Origin: PALSA-505 sp035308365
GTDB lineage: Bacteria > Actinomycetota > Actinomycetes > Streptosporangiales > Streptosporangiaceae
NCBI GenBank assembly: GCA_035308365.1
Contig: DATGGU010000172.1
Coordinates: 30,172-94,171, forward strand
Reading direction: 5' to 3'
Length of the DNA stretch: 64,000 nt
In this document: one piece after another, positions 41,279 to 49,680 of the stretch
Position numbering within the stretch: position 1 is the first letter of the stretch
Layout: every line of letters starts with the position of its first letter
Translations under genes and position numbers: made by a program
The notes under the pieces: generated by a model
Told to the model about the DNA's origin: nothing
Database searches by the model: none
Seen by the model: only the letters and a program-made list of their open reading frames with translations

Positions 41279-43750
41279 CTAGCAGGAAGGATCGGGTGTG
41301 CCCCAGGTCGCTGGGGGGCTCGTGCTCCATGGGCCCCAGCTTCCATACTGGGCGGAGCTGCGAGTCGCGTACCAGGTCACGGTGCCGCCCGAGCTGGTGC
41401 TGACCGTGGCGGTGATGGTGAGGCCCCATCCGGTTCCGGACGCGCAGACCGAGCGGAAGCCGACTGGTTGCACGCTGGCCACCGCGGACTGGTCAGGGAA
41501 GCTGGCCAGCTGTTGCCAGTGCCAGTTGCCGCTGGTGTCGTTCCAGTAGGTCCATACGGTGTTGCCGGTGCCGACCGTCCAGTACTCCTGCTGGGTCAGC
41601 CCGGTCGCTGCCACGTAGGGGAACACGTACGGTCCGGTGACACCGTCTCCGCAGGGGTAGGTTCCACCGTTCCAGGTGCAATTGACCGGCCACCAGCCGC
41701 CCCAGGTGCCGGACGCGGTGCCGCCGCGGGTGTCGCACCATTTCCCGTCGCTGATCTGGGCGCACAAGGTGATGCCCCACCCGGTGCCGGTCAGGGTGAC
41801 CGGGCTGGTGAAGCCGTTTCCGGCGCCGCCGGGCTGCGGGCCCCACCCGCTGGAGGTGTGGGTCCACACGCTGGTGCTGGGCGGGATGCCGGCCACCGCC
41901 CAGGTCTCGGTGCTGCCGTCGGGGTACACATGTGGGCCGGTGATGGAGTATTCGCAGGTGTAGCTGCCGCCCCACAGGCTGCAGCTGTTGACTCCACTCG
42001 GGCCGACCGGCGGCCCGGGAGGCCCGGTCTTGTACCAGCCGGTCCACGTCGCGTCCGCCGAGTCGCCCTTGTTGTCGCACCACACGTCGGCTATGACCGT
42101 CGTGCCCTGGGTGGTGGCATCGGCGCCTTGGGCACATACGCCGACCCCGTCGCTGGACGCGCTGGTGGCGGTGGTGGCATCCATGGACACGCCGCTGGTG
42201 ACGCTGCTGGTGTTCAGCTCGTTCTGGGACCAGTTGCTGCCGCTGCCGAAGACCGTCCATACGCTGTGGTTGCCGGCCACGAACCAGTACTGCTGGACGC
42301 CGTTGGAGTACGTGTAGGGGCCGGTCAGGCCGTACTGGCACAGGTAGCTGTTGCTGATCGGGACGTTCGGGATGCTGCAGCTGTACCCGAGCGGTGAACC
42401 CGATGGGGTGACCCGCAGCAGCGTGGCGCTGCCGGCCGGCACCGACAGGGAAATACTGCCGCCGGTGCTCCACTGGTTGCCCTGCCACAGGTTGGCGACC
42501 GTGTAGGAACTCCGGGCTGGCAGGCCCAGGCCAGCCAGGGCGGTGTCGATCGTGACCGGGGTATCGCCCCGGTTCAGCAGCGCCACCGCCCAGTCGCCGT
42601 TCGCCAGTGGTTTGACCCACACCTGGCCCTGGCCGGTCGAGTACGCCACCGCCTGGGCGCCCCCGGGATCCTGGTCGATGGCGATCACCGCCCGGTTGGT
42701 CAGCATGCTGATCGTGCCCGCGGACAGGCTCTCGATGTCGCTGCCGATCATGAGCGGGGCGGACAGCATCGACCACATGGTGAACTCGGCCTGCGACTGC
42801 GATGCGGTCAGGCTGCCGATCTGCGGGGTGAGATAGTCGGGGTCGTTCCAGTGCCCAGGGCCGGCCGCTTCGGGATGAGCGGAGTCGGCGTCGAGGTTGC
42901 GCAGCACGTCTGACCACTGCACCCGGTGCGACGCCCCGATATCGGTGTCGGTTCGCCACGAGCTGGCGATCGAGGGAGCATAACTCCAGATGCTGTAATC
43001 CGAGTCGGCATAGGGCGCCCCGTCGCGGCCCGGCGTCAGCCAGTCGGAAAGATTGAGCACCATCGCCCGTTGCGGCGAGTCGTTCTGCAAGGCCTGGCTG
43101 AACTCGTCATAGAAGTGCTGGAGCGGCCACGCCGGCGGCCACCCGGCGGCCTGCTCGGCCGGAGCGGCGCCCACCACGTCCACCTTGACCGCATCGAACC
43201 CCCAGGCCGCGAACTGGTTCACCGTCTGCTGGTACTGGCCGGCCGGCCCGCCGCAGCTGTCGGTGCCGGCCGAGAGCGTGTTGTTCATGCAGGAGTTGTC
43301 GTCAAGATCGGTGTAGGTCCCCGCCTTGAAGCCATGCGCGTGCAGGTAGGCGACCAGGTAGGACATACCGTCCGGGCAGCCGCTGGCGTTGTACGGGTCG
43401 GCGCCCGGCTGACTGCACAGCGACGGGTCCGGATCAGGCCAGGTGGCCGGGTTGGCCGACCAGCCACCGTCCAGCCAGACGTAGTTGTACCCGGCCGCCA
43501 GCAGGCCATCGGAGGCCATCGCGTTCGCCTCCGCCAGCACCGTCTGCTCGTCGAAGACGGTACCCAGCCCGAAATAGGTGTTCCACCCCATGTACGGCGT
43601 GGCCGCCAGCCCGCTGATGGCCGCAGACCGGGCCGCCCGGGCGGCCGCTCCCGGCGCCGCGCTCACACTGGCCATCGCCAGGGCCAGCAGCGCGCCGATG
43701 GCCATCATCCGCAAACCCCTGGCAGTTGACCGGCTCGGCTCAGTTATCAC
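41279..43750 (-). CDS. Secreted GH27 glycoside hydrolase (alpha-galactosidase-like) with three Cys-rich C-terminal repeats
   Basis: An 823-aa exported enzyme. After a signal peptide (LRMMAIGALLALAMASVSA) comes the GH27 barrel (about 45-340): TPYMGWNTYFGLGT, YNYVWLDGGWSA, the nucleophile Asp in WGFDAVKVDVVG and the acid/base region GHWNDPDYL. A beta-sandwich (about 345-425) follows. The last ~390 residues hold three repeats, each with paired Cys and the pattern TGPYxY...W-VAG-x-SVWT: LCQYGLTGPYTYSNG, TCEYSITGPHVYPDG and PCGDGVTGPYVFPYV. I do not know a named domain for these; a carbohydrate- or wall-binding role is likely. Alpha-galactosidase versus related GH27 activities is open. Confidence 0.9.
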   Translation of the reverse strand: MITEPSRSTARGLRMMAIGALLALAMASVSAAPGAAARAARSAAISGLAATPYMGWNTYFGLGTVFDEQTVLAEANAMASDGLLAAGYNYVWLDGGWSANPATWPDPDPSLCSQPGADPYNASGCPDGMSYLVAYLHAHGFKAGTYTDLDDNSCMNNTLSAGTDSCGGPAGQYQQTVNQFAAWGFDAVKVDVVGAAPAEQAAGWPPAWPLQHFYDEFSQALQNDSPQRAMVLNLSDWLTPGRDGAPYADSDYSIWSYAPSIASSWRTDTDIGASHRVQWSDVLRNLDADSAHPEAAGPGHWNDPDYLTPQIGSLTASQSQAEFTMWSMLSAPLMIGSDIESLSAGTISMLTNRAVIAIDQDPGGAQAVAYSTGQGQVWVKPLANGDWAVALLNRGDTPVTIDTALAGLGLPARSSYTVANLWQGNQWSTGGSISLSVPAGSATLLRVTPSGSPLGYSCSIPNVPISNSYLCQYGLTGPYTYSNGVQQYWFVAGNHSVWTVFGSGSNWSQNELNTSSVTSGVSMDATTATSASSDGVGVCAQGADATTQGTTVIADVWCDNKGDSADATWTGWYKTGPPGPPVGPSGVNSCSLWGGSYTCEYSITGPHVYPDGSTETWAVAGIPPSTSVWTHTSSGWGPQPGGAGNGFTSPVTLTGTGWGITLCAQISDGKWCDTRGGTASGTWGGWWPVNCTWNGGTYPCGDGVTGPYVFPYVAATGLTQQEYWTVGTGNTVWTYWNDTSGNWHWQQLASFPDQSAVASVQPVGFRSVCASGTGWGLTITATVSTSSGGTVTWYATRSSAQYGSWGPWSTSPPATWGTPDPSC

Positions 43751-43895
43751 GACTTACGCTCCATCCCAGCGGGTTGCCCCGGTATGACGAACAGATCGAG
43801 TATGCCCGACTACGCCGCGTTGCGATAGAGGACGCCGCGGGCTGGGGAGCATGGCCTGGACGGCACCGGCTGAGGTAGCTGGGACCGCGCGCCGG

Positions 43896-44106
43896 TCACA
43901 GGCGGGGCCAGCCGCGTTCCTCGGCGATACGCAGGGCCTCGGCGCGGTTGCGGGCTCCGGTCTTCTGGATGCAGGCAGATCAGCCAGACGCCGGTGAAGA
44001 CGTGCCGGAGCTTGCTGTACTTCTCCCTGTTCACCATGAGGCCGGCGGCCTTGCCGGCGATCGCCTGCGGATCGGGCGCGAGAGTGCGGTCGTCACGTTC
44101 GGTCAT
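43896..44106 (-). pseudogene. Fusion remnant ending in the C-terminus of a LuxR-type regulator
   Basis: In one frame, an ORF beginning ATG 44106 (TERDDRTLAPDPQAIAGKAA, then LRHVFTGVWLICLH) is an unrecognised N-terminal piece of about 45 residues. At about 43970 the text changes frame to IQKTGARNRAEALRIAEERG, the last helix of a NarL/LuxR DNA-binding domain, ending at TGA 43896. A stop precedes this piece in its own frame, so it is not translated independently. Two gene ends appear to have been joined by deletion. Confidence 0.65.
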
Positions 44107-44243
44107 GCACATCGCCACCCCCTCAGCTCGAGCCTTCCGCCACCGTCCAGGTGATCACGGCGGATGTGACTGCGGCAGTGCAATACGTCCCCGACCTGCC
44201 ATGACATCTGTCACGTACCGCCGGGCGCGCGTACCATCTCGGT

Positions 44244-44759
44244 ATGCCTCATCGCTTGGCCGCCGCCAGCACCCAGGACCTCGTGCAGGCCGAGCGGGAC
44301 ATCCGCGACCGCATCGGCGATCAGCAGCTCGATTTCGCCGCCATGGCCGCGGTCTCGAACATCTACCGGGCGGCCAACGTGATCCGCAACCGGATGGAGC
44401 GGACCGTGCTGGCTGGCGAGGATCTGTCCTGGGCGGCCTTCACCGTGCTGTTCGTGCTGTGGATCTGGGGCGATCAGCAGACCAGGCACCTGGCCGAGGA
44501 AGCCGGGGTCACCAAGGGGACGCTGACCGGCGTGCTGAAGACGCTGGAGAAGCGCGGCCTGGCCCGGCGGCGCGGGCACGACGCGGACGGCCGCCTGGTG
44601 CTGGTCGCCCTGGAGCCGAAGGGGCTCAAGGTGATCGAGCGGCTGTTCCCGGACTTCAACAAGGGCGAGGCCGAGGTCAGCGCCGTGCTCACCGAGGATG
44701 AGAAGAGTCAGCTCGCCTCCCTGCTGCGGAAGATGATCCGCTCGGTGGAGCACGGTTGA
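44244..44759 (+). CDS. MarR family transcriptional regulator
   Basis: A 171-aa winged-helix repressor. The recognition helix region is HLAEEAGVTKGTLTGVLKTL, followed by the wing KRGLARRRGHDADGRLVLV. Helix-rich ends (VSNIYRAANVIRNRMERTVL and KSQLASLLRKMIRSVEHG) form the dimer. ATG 44244 agrees with the usual length. It converges with the amidotransferase gene and lies 0.85 kb from a palindrome in the amidotransferase/P450 intergenic region, which it may bind. Confidence 0.9.
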   Translation: MPHRLAAASTQDLVQAERDIRDRIGDQQLDFAAMAAVSNIYRAANVIRNRMERTVLAGEDLSWAAFTVLFVLWIWGDQQTRHLAEEAGVTKGTLTGVLKTLEKRGLARRRGHDADGRLVLVALEPKGLKVIERLFPDFNKGEAEVSAVLTEDEKSQLASLLRKMIRSVEHG

Positions 44760-44850
44760 GCCGCCCGGCGGGCCGGGTTCGCGGTCCGCGATGGGCCGGC
44801 TGATTCCGTAAATTTTAACCAGCCCGGGCGGGGGGCCCGCCGGATCAGGT

Positions 44851-44926
44851 GGTCAGCGGGCCGGCCTGGCGGCGAGCCGGATCGCGGCGGTCAGCGGGCC
44901 GGCCTGGCGGCGAGCTCGATCGCGGC
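44851..44926. repeat. 38-bp tandem duplication over the 3' end of the amidotransferase gene
   Basis: 44851-44888 and 44889-44926 are adjacent copies of a 38-bp unit differing at two positions. The unit contains the stop codon and last residues (LAARPAR) of the minus-strand gene. Because 38 is not a multiple of three, the outer copy is out of frame with the gene. The near identity suggests a fairly recent duplication. Confidence 0.9.
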
Positions 44927-45574
44927 GGCGACCAGGGCATAGGCGCGGTCGCGGGCGGCGGGTTCGGCCGCGACCGTCTCGGCCAGGAAGCGGTCCGGGT
45001 CCTGGCCAGCCTTTTCGGCCTCGGCCCGGCCACCGGCCTCCAGCCAGCGGCTGAGCTGCGGGCCGTCGACTTCGGGGTGGAACTGGACGGCCAGGTGGCG
45101 GCGGAGGGCGAAGGCCTGGACGCCGAGCTCGTTGCGGGCGAGCAGCCTGGCCTCGCGGGGTGGGTGGCACTGGTCGCCGTGGAACTCCAGCCATGGGCCG
45201 GGCGGGACGACGGCGGGGTCGAGCGTGTCGACGAGCGTCCAGCCGATCTCCTTGCGGGCGGCGGGGGTCACGCTGCCACCGAATGCGGCGGACAGGGCCT
45301 GGGCACCGAAGCAGATGCCGAGCACCGGAACGCCGGCTTCGTCGAGACGGCGCAGCCAGTCCAGCTCGCCGGCGATCCAGGACCGCTCCGGGCCGGGGTC
45401 GTAAACCGACCAGGTCGCACCCAGCAGGACCACGTGATCGATGCCGCTGGGGGCGGGCAGCGGGCCTTCCTTGGGGAACATGTGCACGGTCAGGACGGCC
45501 CCGCGGGACTCGAACGCGTCGCCGATGAAGCCTGCCGAGTCCTCTTCGTGGTGGCGGACGACCGTGACGCGCAT
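44891..45574 (-). CDS. Class I glutamine amidotransferase-like protein
   Basis: A 227-aa stand-alone GATase domain. The nucleophile elbow is VLGICFGAQAL and the His-Glu pair is VQFHPEVDGPQ, so the Cys-His-Glu triad is complete. The first residues are MRVTVVRHHEEDSAGFI. Stand-alone members hydrolyse gamma-glutamyl amides, including gamma-glutamyl amines, or donate ammonia to an unlinked partner. It is divergent from the P450 gene with 50 bp between start codons and carries a duplicated stop region. Confidence 0.88.
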   Translation of the reverse strand: MRVTVVRHHEEDSAGFIGDAFESRGAVLTVHMFPKEGPLPAPSGIDHVVLLGATWSVYDPGPERSWIAGELDWLRRLDEAGVPVLGICFGAQALSAAFGGSVTPAARKEIGWTLVDTLDPAVVPPGPWLEFHGDQCHPPREARLLARNELGVQAFALRRHLAVQFHPEVDGPQLSRWLEAGGRAEAEKAGQDPDRFLAETVAAEPAARDRAYALVAAAIELAARPAR

Positions 45575-45602
45575 GGAGAGCCTCTCGATTGCCGGGTACT
45601 TC

Positions 45603-45616
45603 GTTTGGTGCCAAAC
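45603..45616. promoter_or_regulatory. Palindrome in the divergent amidotransferase/P450 promoter region
   Basis: GTTTGG-TG-CCAAAC, perfect 6-bp arms, lies 8 bp before the P450 start and 28 bp before the amidotransferase start. It could be the operator for the nearby MarR-family or another regulator, acting on both genes. Confidence 0.45.
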
Positions 45617-45624
45617 TATTTTGC

Positions 45625-46857
45625 ATGACCGGCCCGGTGGACCTGACCGACCTCGACCTGTGGGCGCGGGGCGTGCCCCATGCCGAGTTTGCCAGGTTGC
45701 GCCGTGACAGTCCGGTCGCCTGGCACGGCGAACGGGCGCCGAACTCCGGGTTCTGGTCGGTGGTGCGCTACAACGACATCGTGGCCGCCAGCCGGGACAC
45801 GGCGGTGTTTTCCTCGGCCCGCGGAATCTCGTTCGAGGAACCGACCGACGAGGACATGGCGGCGCGGCGCACGATCATCGACACCGATCCGCCGGCGCAC
45901 ACCAAGCTGCGGAAGATCGTTTCGGGCAGCTTCACCCAGCGGGCCGTGGCCGTGTACCGGCACTTCGTCGAGGAACTGACCGGGGAAGTACTGGCCGGGC
46001 TGCCGGCCAGCCCCTTCGACTTCGTGGACGCGGTGGCCAAGGAGGTGCCGATCCGGGTGCTGGCCCGGATCATGGGGCTGCCGCCGGATAACCTGGACCG
46101 GTTCATCGACCTGGGCGACCGGCTGATCGCCAACACCGACCCGGACATCACCGACGTCGTGTGGGGGCGGGACGACACCGACGCCTACCGCAAGTTCCCG
46201 TTCCGCAGCCCATACGGCAAGCAGCTCTGGGATCTGGGCCGGGAGATCGTGGCCGGGCGGCTGCGGGAGCCGGGCGATGACCTGCTGTCCACGCTGCTGC
46301 GCGCGGAGGTGGACGGGGACCGGCTGAGCGAGACCGACCTGGACAACTTCTTCTCGATCCTGGTCGTGGCGGGCAACGAGACCACCAGGATCGCGATCGC
46401 CCAGGGGGTGCTGGCGTTCTGCGAGCATCCAGAGCAGTGGGACCGGCTGCGTGCCGGCCCCGGGCTGCTCGACTCGGCGACCGATGAGGTGCTGCGCTGG
46501 AGCTGCCCGACGCACTTCATGCGCCGTACGGCGACGGTTGACACGTCGCTGGGCGGGGCCGGCATCAGGGCCGGGGACAAGGTCGTGCTGTGGTACGTGT
46601 CCGGGAACAGGGACGAGGCCGAGTTCGCCGAGCCCGGCATGTTCGACGTGGGCCGCTCGCCCAACCGGCACCTGAGCTTCGGGCGCGGCGGGCCGCACCT
46701 GTGTCTTGGCGCGCACCTGGCCCGGCTAGAGGTGAACGTGGTCCTGGCCGCGCTGGCGCGCAGGGTGCGCCGGTTCGAGCTGGCCGGGCAGCCGCGGCGG
46801 ATCCGGTCCAACTTCACCAACGGGCTCAAGGAGCTGCCGGTCCGGGTGCGGCGATGA
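45625..46857 (+). CDS. Cytochrome P450 (actinobacterial class I)
   Basis: A 410-aa soluble P450. The I-helix oxygen-activation motif is VVAGNETTRIAIAQG, the K-helix ExxR is DEVLRWSCP, and the heme loop is LSFGRGGPHLCLGAHLAR with the axial Cys. FHM-like FTQRAVAVYRHFVEEL and NFTNGLKELPVRV at the end are also typical. ATG 45625 is preferred to the frame-open GTG/ATG upstream because it gives the standard length. No ferredoxin gene is adjacent. The stop overlaps the ATG of a truncated LLM oxidoreductase (ATGA), suggesting that the original operon continued. Confidence 0.93.
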   Translation: MTGPVDLTDLDLWARGVPHAEFARLRRDSPVAWHGERAPNSGFWSVVRYNDIVAASRDTAVFSSARGISFEEPTDEDMAARRTIIDTDPPAHTKLRKIVSGSFTQRAVAVYRHFVEELTGEVLAGLPASPFDFVDAVAKEVPIRVLARIMGLPPDNLDRFIDLGDRLIANTDPDITDVVWGRDDTDAYRKFPFRSPYGKQLWDLGREIVAGRLREPGDDLLSTLLRAEVDGDRLSETDLDNFFSILVVAGNETTRIAIAQGVLAFCEHPEQWDRLRAGPGLLDSATDEVLRWSCPTHFMRRTATVDTSLGGAGIRAGDKVVLWYVSGNRDEAEFAEPGMFDVGRSPNRHLSFGRGGPHLCLGAHLARLEVNVVLAALARRVRRFELAGQPRRIRSNFTNGLKELPVRVRR

Positions 46858-47239
46858 GCCCGAAACTGCTGCTCGTGCTGACCGAGAACTGGACGCTGCG
46901 GCCGGCCCCTGACATGGCCGATCTGGTTTCGTTCGCGGTGGCGGCCGAGCGGGCCGGGATCGACGGGGTGATGGTCAGTGAGCACGTCGTGCTCGGACGC
47001 TCGGCTAACGCGGGCGGGTTGCCGGCCAACCCCCGGGAGTACGCGCTGCCGGGCAACCAGGATCCGGCGACCGCAGCGGCCGGCCGGCCTCGGCCGGCGA
47101 GGTCGCCGCCGTGGTGGCCTGGCTGCTGTCCGGTGCCGCATCGTATGTGAACGGGGCGGTGATCCCGGTGGACGGCTCGGCGAGCGCGGTGGATGTGGGC
47201 ACGATCGCGTTCGACCCCCGGGTGCGGGTGGATCCTTAG
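46854..47239 (+). pseudogene. Chimera of an LLM oxidoreductase N-terminus and an SDR C-terminus in different frames
   Basis: ATG 46854 overlaps the P450 stop and opens with KLLLVLTENWTLRPAPDMAD, ERAGIDGVMVSEHVVLG and a stretch ending LPGNQDP, the first ~70 residues of an LLM/F420-type enzyme. After about 47070 another frame reads AAVVAWLLSGAASYVNGAVI, PVDGSASAVDVGTI to TAG 47239, the end of a ketoreductase-type SDR. Both genes have lost most of their length. A deletion joined them out of frame. Confidence 0.85.
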
Positions 47240-48393
47240 GGGTGCACGACCGGGGGCTTGTCGTGTTCTTCGGCCAGTTCCAGCTCTACCGTGCCCGTCT
47301 CGCGCCAGACCTCCCGGGTCAGCACCTGCAGCGCGCCGGCCGCCGGGATGGCCAGCAGGGCGGCCACGAACGCGCCGAAGACACCGCCGATCCAGCTCCC
47401 CAGCGACGCCCCGACCAGAATGGCCAGCAGCACGAGCAGCGGATTCACCCGGACGGTCTTGCTCATGACGACCGGGTTGAGAACATGGTTCTCGATCTGG
47501 GTGTACACCAGGAACACCACGAGCGTGACAATGCCCGCCGTGGTCGAGTGGGTGAACGCGAACAAGATGGTGGGGATCCCGGCCAGCGCGCCGCCGATCA
47601 TGGGCAGGAAATCGACCAGCGCGACCCACAGCGCCCACAGGACCGGGAACGGGACGCCCATGATCATCAGCGTCACGAACACGACCAGCCCGGCAATGAT
47701 CGAGGTCAGGAAGTTCCCCAGCATGTACCCGGTGACCGAGCGGTTGACCTGCCTGGCCACCCGGGAATACCGTTCCGCCCGCTCCGCCGACATCAGCCCA
47801 AGAAAGGCCTTGCGCATCTTGGCGCCCTCCAGCAGCAGGAGCAGCACCAAGATGAAAATGGTCAGCATCGAGACGACCAATGACAGGGCACCTTTGCCCA
47901 GGGTGAGCGCCGGCTTGGCCAGCCCCTGGCCGAAGCTGACCAGCTTGGGCGCGTTGCTGACCACCCACTTCTGCACGTGATACTTGCGCACCAGGTGCCC
48001 GATCCAGCCCGTGCCATGCTCCGCCGAACTGACGTACCCGGGCAGCCTGTCGGCCAGATGGGTGATCCCATTGGCCAGTGGATAGCCGAACGCCAGCGCC
48101 AGGCCCGCGAACGCCAGCAGGGCGAGCAGCGTCACCACGGTCACCGCCCAGCCGCGCCGCCGGACCACCCAGCGCTGCACGGCCAGCACGAGCGGATTGA
48201 GGATCAGGGCGACGAACCCGGCGACCACGATCAGCAGGATGACGTCCCGCAGCCGGTAGACGAGCTTGCCGGCCAGGTAGGTCGCGACCACCACCGCGAC
48301 GGCGACCAGGATGGCGCGCAACGGGACATGGTTGGCCTCGGCCGTCTTCCAGAGGCGGGCCCGCCGGGTGGCAGGCGGCTTTTCGTCTAGCAC
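47236..48393 (-). CDS. AI-2E family (PerM/UPF0118) transporter
   Basis: A 385-aa membrane protein. Hydrophobic helices occur at about 28-75 (two), 85-105, 190-215, 240-275, 280-310 and 330-355. Family landmarks are GFVALILNPLVLAVQRWVVR, SVTGYMLGNFLTSIIAGLVV, PMIGGALAGIPTI and NHVLNPVVMSKTVRVNPLLV. Proposed roles in the family include autoinducer-2 export and sodium/proton antiport; none is assured here. GTG 48393 begins the ORF. Its stop overlaps that of the opposing chimeric remnant. Confidence 0.9.
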   Translation of the reverse strand: MLDEKPPATRRARLWKTAEANHVPLRAILVAVAVVVATYLAGKLVYRLRDVILLIVVAGFVALILNPLVLAVQRWVVRRRGWAVTVVTLLALLAFAGLALAFGYPLANGITHLADRLPGYVSSAEHGTGWIGHLVRKYHVQKWVVSNAPKLVSFGQGLAKPALTLGKGALSLVVSMLTIFILVLLLLLEGAKMRKAFLGLMSAERAERYSRVARQVNRSVTGYMLGNFLTSIIAGLVVFVTLMIMGVPFPVLWALWVALVDFLPMIGGALAGIPTILFAFTHSTTAGIVTLVVFLVYTQIENHVLNPVVMSKTVRVNPLLVLLAILVGASLGSWIGGVFGAFVAALLAIPAAGALQVLTREVWRETGTVELELAEEHDKPPVVHP

Positions 48394-48445
48394 GTGGCAA
48401 TCATGGCAGTACGCCGTGCCGCCGGGACCATCAGAGGCGCCTGGG

Positions 48446-48808
48446 TCAGGTTGCGATGTCCGGGTAGGGCAGGGTCCAGTGGCTGAGGCGGGTGGCGTAC
48501 TCGCGCTGGAAGGCCAGCGGTTCTTCGTAGTCGCGCTCGAACAGGGCGATGAACAGGGTCAGGGTCAGGAACGGGTGGGCGCCCAGTTCGAACAGGGTGA
48601 CGTAGTCGTGGGCGGCCAGGGCTTCGCGTTCGGGGCCGGTGAAGGCCAGCCAGGTGCTGGATTCGCAGTTGTGGCAGTTGAGGATGCGGTTGGCCTGCTC
48701 GGTTTCCCACCAGGCTACGGTTCCCTGCGGGTCGCTGCGGTAGCGCTCGACCAGTTCCGGGCTGCGGTCGATGGTGTAGAGGAACTTGTTGAGCAGGTAC
48801 TTGCTCAT
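48446..48808 (-). CDS. ligA: Extradiol dioxygenase small subunit, LigA-like
   Basis: A 120-aa LigA-domain protein as in the alpha subunit of protocatechuate 4,5-dioxygenase: YLLNKFLYTIDRSPELVERY, LAAHDYVTLFELGAHPFLTL. The frame is open upstream, but ATG 48808 overlaps the large-subunit stop (ATGA), which fixes the start. It caps the active site of the LigB partner in known enzymes. It is the last gene of the operon that begins with the CaiB gene. Confidence 0.85.
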   Translation of the reverse strand: MSKYLLNKFLYTIDRSPELVERYRSDPQGTVAWWETEQANRILNCHNCESSTWLAFTGPEREALAAHDYVTLFELGAHPFLTLTLFIALFERDYEEPLAFQREYATRLSHWTLPYPDIAT

Positions 48809-49665
48809 GCTGCCCCCTTCGGGTACCAGGTGAAGTAGGCCTCCATGGTGTGGAACAGATCGAGCGAATCGGTATAGTCGGCCTTTACGTTTTCGCCGGC
48901 GACGCCCATCATCAGCATGAAGTCCATGAAGCCATGGGTGGCGTTGCCAGGCTCCCACAGGCTGTCCAGGCTCACCTCGGCCAGGGCGGATTCCAGGTCG
49001 GCCGAGGCAATCCATTCGACGGCTTTACGGTCGAATTCGGGATCCGGGCCGTGCGGGCCGAACTGCCTCGGGCCGCCGAGTTCCAGGGACAGGTGGCCGG
49101 TGCCGATGATGGCGACCCGCTGGTCGCTGGGCCAGGATTCCACCAGCTTGCGGATGGCCTGGCCGAGCTGGACGAAGCGGCGGGGCTGTGGCATCGGCGG
49201 GGCGAAGATGTTGGTGTACACGGGGACGATCGGCAGATCGGCTTCGGGGCGCAGGGTGATGACCGGGCAGGTGATGCTGTGGTCGATCCGCAGCTCATTG
49301 CTGAAGGCCAGGTCGAATCCCGCGTCCAGGCCGTGCCGCAGCAGGTAGCCGGACAGCTCCTCGTGGCCGCGCAACAGCATCCGGGGCAGGCCGAACTCCC
49401 GCTCTTCGTTGTAAAAGTTTGCGTCGTAGAACGGGGCCTTGCCGACCAGGAACTGGGGCATGTTATCGAGCCATAGCTGGTGGAAATGGTCGCTGCCCAC
49501 CATTACCAGCACGTCGGGCCGGGCCCGGGTCAGAGTTTGCCGGAAGGACTCGATCTTGGCTACCCACTCGTCGGCGAACGGCGGCCGGTCATGCCCGGTC
49601 GCCGTGCTGGCCCGATAGTAGAAAGGGTGGTGGGTCGATGCTATGACCGCGGCAACGGTGGCCAT
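48805..49665 (-). CDS. ligB: Class III extradiol dioxygenase large subunit, LigB-like
   Basis: A 286-aa catalytic subunit with non-heme iron. Candidate ligands and active-site residues are in IASTHHPFYYRA, VMVGSDHFHQL, SNELRIDHSITCPV and GTGHLSLELGG. ATG 49665 follows AGGAG. With LigA it should open a carboxylated catechol such as protocatechuate or gallate at the 4,5 bond. It lies 15 bp after the citryl-CoA-lyase-like gene in a four-gene operon that lacks LigC, LigI, LigJ and LigK homologs. Confidence 0.87.
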   Translation of the reverse strand: MATVAAVIASTHHPFYYRASTATGHDRPPFADEWVAKIESFRQTLTRARPDVLVMVGSDHFHQLWLDNMPQFLVGKAPFYDANFYNEEREFGLPRMLLRGHEELSGYLLRHGLDAGFDLAFSNELRIDHSITCPVITLRPEADLPIVPVYTNIFAPPMPQPRRFVQLGQAIRKLVESWPSDQRVAIIGTGHLSLELGGPRQFGPHGPDPEFDRKAVEWIASADLESALAEVSLDSLWEPGNATHGFMDFMLMMGVAGENVKADYTDSLDLFHTMEAYFTWYPKGAA

Positions 49666-49680
49666 GGCGGCTCCTGGGAT

